A stretch of 64,000 nucleotides of DNA, from IMG/VR virus record IMGVR_UViG_3300003323_000115, positions 1 through 64,000 of that record. The stretch is one strand, 5' to 3'. The notes under the pieces are model-generated. The model searched no databases. It saw nothing but the letters and a program-made list of their open reading frames with translations, and had not been told where the DNA came from. Within the stretch, counting starts at the first letter, position 1; each line of letters begins with the position of its first letter. This DNA comes from a virus. The position numbers and the translations under genes are program-made. This document shows, one piece after another, positions 38,901 to 46,682 of this stretch.

Positions 38901-41900
38901 TACTGATCTTGGGCGTAGTACAGATCAGCAGGATGCTGACTATTCGGGTTGTCCATCAGATCTTCCATCACGAGGTTCTTCACGACGTGATCGTAGAGAG
39001 CGTGTGCACGGGACATCGAGGCACCGTTGATACGTGCCTCGGTACCCAGAGCAGATACCACCATCGAGAAAGCGTCACGTTCCTGTTGCGTGGGCAGCAG
39101 GCCATGGGCAGCGAACTCGTTGGTCAGGTCCACGTCTTGCAGCAGAGCAGCAGTCTCAGCACGACGCTTCTGTTCCATCGCAGGCGTGAGTTGCACGTCA
39201 CGATCAAAGCGAGCATTCACCGTGTCAACGATGATCTGCTGGAAGCCTTGCTTCACACGTTCCAGACGGTCACTCGTTCCGTACAGCGTGTTGTGAGCCT
39301 GGATGCCGGGAGCACCCTGGAAGCTCACACCCTTTTCTGCTTGGTTCCGAATCACGACAGCCGTGTTGAACAACAGGTTCGACAGCATGTCGTTCTTGGG
39401 AACAGAAGGTGCAACCTTGCGGCCCCACACCATCTTTTTGATGCCTTGCCAGACCTTCTCGGCAATGGCCACCAGGGGCGAGAAAACCTTGTTCTTCTGG
39501 ATCTCAGCCAGCTTGCGATTGGCCAAGCTCCATGCCATGAACTCGTTCACAGCCGAGGCCATATTCCCGAGGTTGACCTCACGATTCACGACAGCGACAG
39601 CGTGCTCGTACAGCGCACGAGTTTCCGGCGTACCAAACCGATTGGTCTGAGTCGCCAGAAACTGCTTCATCATCGCTTCGATATTTTCGATGGCAGTCTT
39701 GGTCGTGGGCTCGACGGTACCGCCGTTGTAGTGAGCCGTCAGGGAATCGGTGACCGATGCATGGATGAGTTCATGCAGCGTCGTTTCCAGAGAGCCATTC
39801 ATCACAGCGATGATCTTGTGCTGGGCATCCGAGAAGCCAGCCAGATTGCCACGTGCAAGCTCTTCAGGCGAAGGTTGATAGGTAGGCATGCCCTTGGCAT
39901 TGAACCAAGCAAGAACAGCCTCAGGCGTGCCCGTCACGAGACGCCAGCCATCAGCAGCCTTGGCTCGGACGATCTCACCAATGATCTGACCTTCAGCATC
40001 TGTGGCCGAAGTCTTCTTGACCTTGCGCAGGAGCTTGTTGATGTCCTTCACATCACCAACCCGCACATCACCATCGGCAGTACCGAACTTCGAGAAGTCA
40101 GCCTGCACATCGATGTTCCAGGGGCTCGTACTCTTCGGTGCTTCCGGCAGGTCAGCAACGACGGGGATGGGACGAATAGTCTCATCCTGCACAACCGGAT
40201 CTTCGAGCACCACAGGCTCAGTGGTGAACTCTTCAGGAGGCGTCATCACCTCGGGAAGATCTTCGATGGTGCGTTGCTTCAGTTCCAGCGCAGGCTGGTT
40301 CTGACGCTCTTCGAGCAGCAGTTGTTGAAGTGCTTCTGCCTTCTGCTCGTTGTCACCCACGAGCTCGATCTTTCCAGGCGTCTGGTAGGGTGCACCCACT
40401 GATGCCATTTGATCCAAGGAAGCAGAGACCTTCGCCAGCACAGCATGGCGTGCATCGATGTCACGGGCAGCGTACTGCACATCATGTTCCAGGATTTGCA
40501 GAGCACCCAGGATGTCTTCCGGGGTCAGGTCTTCAGGAACAGTCTTGCGATCAAAGATCGCCTTGGCGAGTTGCTTCTTGACCTCCAGGTCATTCAACGG
40601 AGCCAAGGACAAACCATCCAGCATTGCCGAGAACATCTCAGCAACAGCCTTCATCGGGTTGCCTTGCCAGGACTCATAGACAGCCTTGTTCATGCCTTGG
40701 CTGGCACCAACGATGTTGTCCAGGGGCAGATTGATACCGTCGAACACAGGCAGGGTTCCACGGATCACTGATGCATCTTGGGATGCGTGCTGCATCATGG
40801 CACCGTCACCGGTACCGATTACCAAGGAGGCGATGCCAGCCACACCTGCATTTGCAGGGCCTTGCACGAACTGGCGAACTTCCATGCCGCCATTGACATG
40901 CTCGGTCATCACTCGACGCTTCTGCTCTACCGACTGGCTGTCAGCGATATAGAACCGCTGGCTACCGGTGTCGATGAACGGATGCAGCGGAGCAAGCTGC
41001 TTCTGGATATCGTCGAGTTCTGCTTGAGTCAGGAACTCGGATTCAGAGAAGTTGGGATTGGCTTCCTTCTTCTCTGCCAGCTTTTGATTCACAAGACGCT
41101 GGAACTCATGCGACAGGAAGATCGACTGCACCTGAGTTGCTTTGCGGATCATCGTGGTTGCATCGTTCAACGACTCGCCAGTGTTGTACGAGATCGCATC
41201 ACGCATCGGACCAACGAAGATGTTGAGCATATTCGTTGCCATATTGTCGAGCTCACCACTGGTGAACTGGAACTTCTCCAGGTTCACATTCGAGTAGCTG
41301 CGACGGTTATCGATCGGTGTATCGATGACAACTTGTTCACCGCGAACAACACGGACTTGCTTGTTGATCAGCGAGTCCAGAGCCGAAGCGAAGGTGGCCA
41401 TGTCAGCCTCTGCATTGGGACCAGGAAACAGACGTTGTGCAGTCGTTCCTTCGTCACCTTGCAGAGCTTCGCTCATGCGTTCATAGATCTTCTCGACGAG
41501 GTTCTGCACGACCTTGCCAGCAATGCCCTTTGCACCCGAACCGTAGACGGTGATCGTCAGCGGGTTCTTGGCGATGCCACGATCCAGCTTGAGCACACCG
41601 GTGTCTTCATCGAAGGACAGATCCTTGCCAAAGAACAGATCCATGACCTTGAACAGGTGACGCATCTGATCACCAACAGGCGAACCAGCAGGATTGGCCT
41701 TGAGACCCATCACCATGGTTTCGGACATCGTGTTCGTGGTTGCCTTGTAGAGGTCAGTGCCGTCATCGAATTCACGATGCTGGTTCATCGTCTTGTCAGG
41801 CTGACCGAAGAACAGGCCACCCTTGCCCATGTTCTTCACCCAGTCAGCAGTGAAGTCACCCATGGAGAGCAGGCCCATCGAGTTGACCGGACCATTGGTC

Positions 41901-44900
41901 ACACCGTCCGCTTCAACGTACAGGTGCGTCTCGAATGCCTTCTTGTCCGTGGTATTGCGAAAGCGTGCTTCTTCCATCAAGGCATGTAGAGCCACAGCGG
42001 ACATGTCACCACCGAGGTTGTCCTTCAGACCCTGCACCGTTGCTTCATCGATCACACCACCAGTTTGGAGCCAAGAAGCAAGGGACTCCACGCTATCACG
42101 CAGTCGGCCTTCGAACAGATCCGACAGTTGCTTTTGCATGGTCTCACGGCTGATCTGATGGACCTTGATACCAAGGGCTTGTGCCTGTGCGAGACGGAAG
42201 GCTTCCAGTTGATCTGCTTGGGTCAGATCCATCACCGAACGAGTCGGCATGATCATCTCACGCAGCATCTTGTTCGACTGAGGGGTGTAGGCACCCAGCA
42301 TCTGAAGACGGCCAACCTTGGACATGTTGAAGCCATAGTGGATCGGGTGACGATCTGCTTCGACACCTGCCACGTCAGCAGCATTCGAGAGCTCGGCCAT
42401 CAAGCCCTCGGCGTAATGGAAGGCATCGACGATTGCTGCATTCTGTCCTTCCACAGTCTTGCGATGCCCATCGTTCCACTTCTGGGCAGCAAGGTCACCA
42501 TTGCCTAGGAGATGCAGCACAGCATCCAGGCCCAGACCTTCCAGGAAGAAAGACGACATCGTGTCGTTCTTGAAGTACGGAGTCTCCTGGTTGGCCTTGA
42601 TCGCTGCCTTCTGTGCAGGCGTGTTCTCGGTGTAGCGGCTGCGCATTTGATGCGTAGCAACCGGAGGACGTTCATCACCGAAGTAGTGAACAGGCGTGGG
42701 CTTCACCAGCATAGCCACATCGATGGCATTCGGGAAACCTGCAATCACACTGTCCTTGCCCATCTTGCTCGTGGTCTTCCAACGAGTCTGCGAGACAGTT
42801 TCCTTGTTGGATCCAACGAGATCAGTGAACGTGAACTCAGCACGTTCAACCAAATCAGCAGCTTCCATGGCAGCAAGCACTTCCGTGGCGATTGCCATGG
42901 GAATGCCTTGCGTGAGACCGGTACCCACATCCTTCGTGGGTTGCAGTCCCCAGTACTGCTCGATCTTGTTGGCGATGGACTGGAGGGTCTCCAGATTCGT
43001 CGTACCAGCACGCAGCATGTCCAGCATCTCTTGGGTCACGAATGCTTCAGGAATACCCAATTGCTTGGCTGCATCGCTGGCATCTTCGACACCACGAGTC
43101 GATGCAGCAGTGATGAACCATTGCAATCCAGCCAGTGCAGCAGCTTGAGCAAGTTGCTCGTTGTAGCGCATGCCACCCTTGCCATCATCCTCCAGCAGGT
43201 TGAAAGCCTTGGTGTTCGGGAAGCGCAGCACATCCTCACCAGCTTGCAGGCGAGACAGCAGGGTCTTTCCTTCATTGGCTCCGCTCTTCGGTGCCTTACT
43301 CAATGCCTTCTTGGCAGCAGCATTCATGGCATCCACCAGCGTGGGTACCATGCCAAGGATGCTCTCCTGGTAGAAGTCAGAGATCTCTTTGGTCAGTGCA
43401 CGAGTAGGCGTAGAACCAAGAAGGGAAGTCAGGCCCTGTTCAGACGACAGTGCTTCGGTCAGCATGTCCAACGGAGATTCCGTTCGGAGCATGCGACTCG
43501 ATTCCTCAGCACGTGGACGGAATCCACGGGTGAAGTAGTTGTTGGTGTTGCCCACGAGACCGGGAAAGACTGCAGCCAGTCCCTTCGGAGAAGGGTTATT
43601 GTCCGGGGCTCGTTCAGCAACCTCGGGGGCAACAGACGAAGGTTGCTTCTCTTCTGAAGTTGTCTCGGTAGGACGTACAGCCGAAGTCTCTGTAGGTTCT
43701 TGCTTACCCTTGGGGGATTCAGTTGTCTGGTTCTCTGCAACAGTACCCTTGGTATCACCTGTTGCACCTTCGGTAACTTCCTGGTTGGAAACCTTCGTGG
43801 TAGCTTCTACGGTAGCATTCGTGCTCACCGTGGGCTCCGTTGCAGGAGCCTTTTCTACAACCAGTCTCTGCGAATCCTTGTATGCCTTTGCCAGATCGGC
43901 GGGGGTGCCGACCAACGAGGAATCCAACGGAGTGACATCAAAATGACCAATTCCCAGTTCCGGGTACGCATCAGCGAGCGCATTCGCAACGCGGCCCACA
44001 GACTGAGCCTCTGCGGCAACACGTTGAGCAAATTGGATCGATCCCTGGGAACCACGGTGAATCTGGATCGGCGTCGTCCCATCACGCCACTCCCGCTCGG
44101 GAGCGGAGACCAGAGTACGGTAGAAGCTCTGACCCTTCGAATTCACATCCCGGCCAGCTACGTTGGCGTTGATCGCACCTACCTTGTTGCTCATGTGCTC
44201 CACGAATTGCATCAGGTCACTGAGCCGGGCAGCAGCCTCATCGAGATTACCCGCGTTGTGCGCAGACCGAACCCCCTTCGCGTATTGGGTCAGCGACTGC
44301 TTAGCCAAGCCCGCCGATTCACCATCAGCCGTCAGAACACCACGGCTCACCCAGTCTTCACTCTTTAGGCCTTGTGCTTGACGCACAGCGTCAAGGTCAC
44401 GAGCAGCCTTGAGTTCTTCACTGATCACCATCAGGCTACGACGACGGGTTGCATTGATGCCGAGTTCCTCGGCACGCTTCAGCATCGCATCCACCGATTC
44501 CGGAGAGAGTCGGCTCGGATCCAGCTCCAGCATGGCGATATGGGCACGCAGCGAGGCACCCCCTTCAGGCGTGGAGATGTCCGTTTGCTCGGTGAAGGGG
44601 TTTGCCTGCACTCGCTTCGAAAGGCTCTCTGCGGCCTTGGCAACAGCCTCACGTGCACGTTCCACGGTGGGGGTCTGTTCCATGTCGTTGATCAGCGACC
44701 GGTATTGTTGGATGAACTGAACAGCCGGGTGATCGTCCGGAAGGTTCTTGAGAGCAGCAGGCTCCTTGACCAGAGTATCAGACAGACCATCGAGAAGCAG
44801 TTGTGCAACCCGTGCGGACAGGTCACCTTCTTCACCGCCCTTCTTGGCATGCTCAGTCAAACGACGCAGCACATCCAGCTTGTCGGTAGAACCATCAAGC

Positions 44901-46576
44901 AGAGAACCAAGGAAAGGAAGAGCCTGCGTCAATTCCGAGAATTGCTCGGGATCGTATTGGCTGGACTTCACCAACTCATCCACGTAGGCATTGGCTTCTT
45001 GCTTGGCCTCCGGGGCAACGGTCTCGGGCAGATCGTTCACAGCGGTCTTGACCGTTTCTGCGGCAGCAGGTGCTTCAGCAGCGGCAGCAGCAACAGCTTC
45101 TCCCACCTTGGCATCAGCCACAGGGGATGCTTCGGTGTTCTGTGCTTGGATACGTTTGCCTCGTTCCAGGAGCGGATTCACGAGAGCAGAGCCAAGGTTC
45201 ACAGCAGTGGTGCCAAGGGTCGTTGCAGCACCTTCAACCAGGTGCGCACCAGTGCGGGGAGCTTGAACCAAGCCAGCAGAGGTGAAACCACCGAGGCCAC
45301 CCAGACCAGCTTGTTCGCCTACCTTATCCAAGAGGTCTTGGTTCTGGTTGGCATATGCCTTCTGGCCTACGTTCTGTGCAAATTGGCCGGTACCGGACTG
45401 GATGGTTTCCTCGACCGTCTCACGCAGTACATTGGCACCTGCATGACGCAGGTTTGCCACCGAGAAGGGGGCACCTTCGAACTTGCTCACCAGGGTACCC
45501 GTTGCAGCAGCGAGAGGCGCAGCAATGGCACCAGCAGTCAGACCTGCCTTGTTAGCAACAGCAACACGTGCCTGCTCGGGAGAAGCACCTTCCATGACCA
45601 GACGACTGAACTCGGGAGACTCTGCGAAGAGCTTCGAGAACGGCGTCTTCATCACTTCGTCTGCGGTCTGCTGGTAGGCACCACCACCTTCCATGGCACC
45701 AATAGCAATCGGAATACGAGTGGCTTCACCGATCTTGGCGAGTTGGGTAGCAGCAGCCGAACCTTCGGTCACCAGACCTGTACGGGCAGCACCAGCACCC
45801 AGGGCCTTGCCACCTGCACCAACCACCTTGCCAACAGGTCCAGCAGCCAGAAGGGAACCTGCACCGGTTGCAGTGAGGTCACCCAGCAGAACAGAGTCGC
45901 TGGCCTGATTCGACACAGCAGTCTTGAGATTGCGTGCCTCACGGCTGATCTTGGCAAGCGTAGGACTGATGCCCGTACCAATGTCAGCTTGTGCCTGGGC
46001 TTCGGAGTCACGGTACTCCAGTTGATTTTCTACTTGGTTCAGATCCCGTCGAGCCTGGAGAGTTGAGCTTTGGCTCTTCTGGAAGGCATCGTTGATCTCA
46101 CCAATGACCTGTGCAGTACGAGCACCAGCGTTGTCATTGATGGCACCCAGGCCGAATGCAGCGATGCCACCAACGGCATTGCCAAGGCCAAGCCCAAGAC
46201 CAGTGGCGGTGTCGTAGAAGGCTTCACCATTGCTTCGAACACCGGAGGCATCTTGTCGTGCCTGACTTGATGCACCTGCTTGACCCAAGAGAAGATTCAT
46301 CCCCTCGTTGGGATACTTCGCCAGGATCTGAGCAGGAGACAGGGTAGCAAGATCGAGCTCTAGACCTTGAGAGGTCTGACGGCCTGCATCTCGCATGGCA
46401 CCAACTGCTGCATTGCGTTGCAGTTGATCCATTTTCGCTTGAGAGGCTGCTGCCACCTCCCCTTGTTTCACCCCCGTCAATCCTTGGATTGCGGACAGGG
46501 GTGTCGCTTCCACAGTAGGCTGGGGAGAAACCGGAGTTGCAGTGGCTTGATTCATCAAGTCTTGAAACGTGGCCAT
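35924..46576 (-). CDS. virion-encapsidated RNA polymerase (N4 gp50-like), giant protein
   Basis: 3550 residues from MATFQDLMNQ; an ATG 16 codons earlier lies in the tail of the upstream terminator and is not used. Polymerase motifs sit in the middle: T/DxxGR SKVGR (R1423), motif A EADGVTNG (D1557), motif B RGIAKNPLTITVYGSG (K1670, Y1678) and motif C VFDGINLP (D1946). The K-to-Y spacing of 8 is that of T7 and N4. The N-terminal 400 residues have Gly/Ala-rich hydrophobic stretches that could enter the membrane in ejection. Residues about 2250-2350 hold a metallopeptidase-like HELIH and EFMAW. In N4 it is injected with DNA and transcribes early genes from hairpin promoters; it is the last gene of the late block. 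Confidence 0.95.
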   Translation of the reverse strand: MATFQDLMNQATATPVSPQPTVEATPLSAIQGLTGVKQGEVAAASQAKMDQLQRNAAVGAMRDAGRQTSQGLELDLATLSPAQILAKYPNEGMNLLLGQAGASSQARQDASGVRSNGEAFYDTATGLGLGLGNAVGGIAAFGLGAINDNAGARTAQVIGEINDAFQKSQSSTLQARRDLNQVENQLEYRDSEAQAQADIGTGISPTLAKISREARNLKTAVSNQASDSVLLGDLTATGAGSLLAAGPVGKVVGAGGKALGAGAARTGLVTEGSAAATQLAKIGEATRIPIAIGAMEGGGAYQQTADEVMKTPFSKLFAESPEFSRLVMEGASPEQARVAVANKAGLTAGAIAAPLAAATGTLVSKFEGAPFSVANLRHAGANVLRETVEETIQSGTGQFAQNVGQKAYANQNQDLLDKVGEQAGLGGLGGFTSAGLVQAPRTGAHLVEGAATTLGTTAVNLGSALVNPLLERGKRIQAQNTEASPVADAKVGEAVAAAAAEAPAAAETVKTAVNDLPETVAPEAKQEANAYVDELVKSSQYDPEQFSELTQALPFLGSLLDGSTDKLDVLRRLTEHAKKGGEEGDLSARVAQLLLDGLSDTLVKEPAALKNLPDDHPAVQFIQQYRSLINDMEQTPTVERAREAVAKAAESLSKRVQANPFTEQTDISTPEGGASLRAHIAMLELDPSRLSPESVDAMLKRAEELGINATRRRSLMVISEELKAARDLDAVRQAQGLKSEDWVSRGVLTADGESAGLAKQSLTQYAKGVRSAHNAGNLDEAAARLSDLMQFVEHMSNKVGAINANVAGRDVNSKGQSFYRTLVSAPEREWRDGTTPIQIHRGSQGSIQFAQRVAAEAQSVGRVANALADAYPELGIGHFDVTPLDSSLVGTPADLAKAYKDSQRLVVEKAPATEPTVSTNATVEATTKVSNQEVTEGATGDTKGTVAENQTTESPKGKQEPTETSAVRPTETTSEEKQPSSVAPEVAERAPDNNPSPKGLAAVFPGLVGNTNNYFTRGFRPRAEESSRMLRTESPLDMLTEALSSEQGLTSLLGSTPTRALTKEISDFYQESILGMVPTLVDAMNAAAKKALSKAPKSGANEGKTLLSRLQAGEDVLRFPNTKAFNLLEDDGKGGMRYNEQLAQAAALAGLQWFITAASTRGVEDASDAAKQLGIPEAFVTQEMLDMLRAGTTNLETLQSIANKIEQYWGLQPTKDVGTGLTQGIPMAIATEVLAAMEAADLVERAEFTFTDLVGSNKETVSQTRWKTTSKMGKDSVIAGFPNAIDVAMLVKPTPVHYFGDERPPVATHQMRSRYTENTPAQKAAIKANQETPYFKNDTMSSFFLEGLGLDAVLHLLGNGDLAAQKWNDGHRKTVEGQNAAIVDAFHYAEGLMAELSNAADVAGVEADRHPIHYGFNMSKVGRLQMLGAYTPQSNKMLREMIMPTRSVMDLTQADQLEAFRLAQAQALGIKVHQISRETMQKQLSDLFEGRLRDSVESLASWLQTGGVIDEATVQGLKDNLGGDMSAVALHALMEEARFRNTTDKKAFETHLYVEADGVTNGPVNSMGLLSMGDFTADWVKNMGKGGLFFGQPDKTMNQHREFDDGTDLYKATTNTMSETMVMGLKANPAGSPVGDQMRHLFKVMDLFFGKDLSFDEDTGVLKLDRGIAKNPLTITVYGSGAKGIAGKVVQNLVEKIYERMSEALQGDEGTTAQRLFPGPNAEADMATFASALDSLINKQVRVVRGEQVVIDTPIDNRRSYSNVNLEKFQFTSGELDNMATNMLNIFVGPMRDAISYNTGESLNDATTMIRKATQVQSIFLSHEFQRLVNQKLAEKKEANPNFSESEFLTQAELDDIQKQLAPLHPFIDTGSQRFYIADSQSVEQKRRVMTEHVNGGMEVRQFVQGPANAGVAGIASLVIGTGDGAMMQHASQDASVIRGTLPVFDGINLPLDNIVGASQGMNKAVYESWQGNPMKAVAEMFSAMLDGLSLAPLNDLEVKKQLAKAIFDRKTVPEDLTPEDILGALQILEHDVQYAARDIDARHAVLAKVSASLDQMASVGAPYQTPGKIELVGDNEQKAEALQQLLLEERQNQPALELKQRTIEDLPEVMTPPEEFTTEPVVLEDPVVQDETIRPIPVVADLPEAPKSTSPWNIDVQADFSKFGTADGDVRVGDVKDINKLLRKVKKTSATDAEGQIIGEIVRAKAADGWRLVTGTPEAVLAWFNAKGMPTYQPSPEELARGNLAGFSDAQHKIIAVMNGSLETTLHELIHASVTDSLTAHYNGGTVEPTTKTAIENIEAMMKQFLATQTNRFGTPETRALYEHAVAVVNREVNLGNMASAVNEFMAWSLANRKLAEIQKNKVFSPLVAIAEKVWQGIKKMVWGRKVAPSVPKNDMLSNLLFNTAVVIRNQAEKGVSFQGAPGIQAHNTLYGTSDRLERVKQGFQQIIVDTVNARFDRDVQLTPAMEQKRRAETAALLQDVDLTNEFAAHGLLPTQQERDAFSMVVSALGTEARINGASMSRAHALYDHVVKNLVMEDLMDNPNSQHPADLYYAQDQYNTLMGNFGVGVDSEGRSTLLSQFLALSMTSEKLRTALSKMELPKGADKNWGTLDGVLEAIGNTAMESLAARMSGEGKSTNVQGQLDALMNHIIDSTQERNNTFEEYFSKTGGFVDQANEKAKQALEALSKKVVDKADAVINSNSGTLVTQTAKLAKIMAAITSESIAEKVANGLQHEVNRSKLWAPLKNLLTDMIGRTSENAEVYDKIKKVRAYVTQVRQAYVEHVPTTIAKKFTRSLSDSEWTTLHNGVAKTDLASLVATGMTTTKVLNLIDDKTARTAEIKSLEADIARIDPDNAKRLKEKSEQLATFMRTGEAGVNLLRNATAIANLFGEKVSRGRDKPSDALIRAVDHLTSLYALDAQAEPDLKSLSSLVQTEKVGVAFALSYLVGQRAEEQSKTSISGKAEFNNYKGYIPSNQAESLSLIVADDSNFKDLAERSYKRIGDYAGSNIDPTKSSRGYYFSATPSRATFNQGILQNVRTTVNGVDAATGFTMGMTAGRITDRQLVAKIFRDMGKEKATENLLPVYNEMGVAVAFERSIDPAQLQRLQYNTHLAKNIGIWRGRQAEEQSGQIYNEYLIEALHKVWEADQQRGTGKDQYVDLFDKRALAKDPVLSDAVSLMTAQTKRTAQALFGKDHFWVRKDMLEDAMGYRQASIGDAWTGTTRWSQATQDQVRNLAISVFGNEAYRYLVQAEKTVQNFVQDARVIIVVKSMIVPAANFVSNLYQLAGRGVPLGSMVRQFPRKTAEVNAYVKSKLRAIDAEAELRAAEGNTVLTRKLQAEIQSIEDSHRRLSIWPLIEAGEFSSISDAGISRDEILLSEGRLHAYMERLVSKLPGAAQTVGRYALVTKDTALFEGLQKAVEYGDFLAKAVLYDDLTMRKKLTKEQALARVTEEFVNYDRLPGRFRGYMEAMGMMWFYNFKIRSTKVALSMIRNNPVNALLAGLTPAPSGVGTPLGDNLFSKGLSGSLWGSLGIGQGFRALHLNPWANILF

Positions 46577-46626
46577 AGTGTACCCTGAATTCGAGATATG
46601 TTGGAGGTAGTGTATCACCCCCAAAT

Positions 46627-46657
46627 GAAAAAAGCCCCGTCTGGGAAGACGAGGCTT
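46627..46657 (-). terminator. intrinsic terminator (leftward)
   Basis: Read leftward: AAGCCTCGTCT, loop TCCC, AGACGGGGCTT with one U-G pair, then TTTTTTCATTT. It lies between the 691-residue virion gene and vRNAP, so vRNAP needs read-through or its own promoter. Confidence 0.88.
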
Positions 46658-46682
46658 CGGCAGGACTACCCGAGTCTACCGT

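Noticed and set aside
36680-40402. Long rightward open frames of 503 and 725 codons over the vRNAP gene
   Set aside because: They are antisense to a gene with intact polymerase motifs, show no recognisable domains or ribosome sites, and arise from its codon bias.
46577-46624. Upstream ATG for vRNAP at 46624
   Set aside because: It lies at the end of the terminator tail and gives a 16-residue extension without virion-protein character; the ATG at 46576 is preferred.
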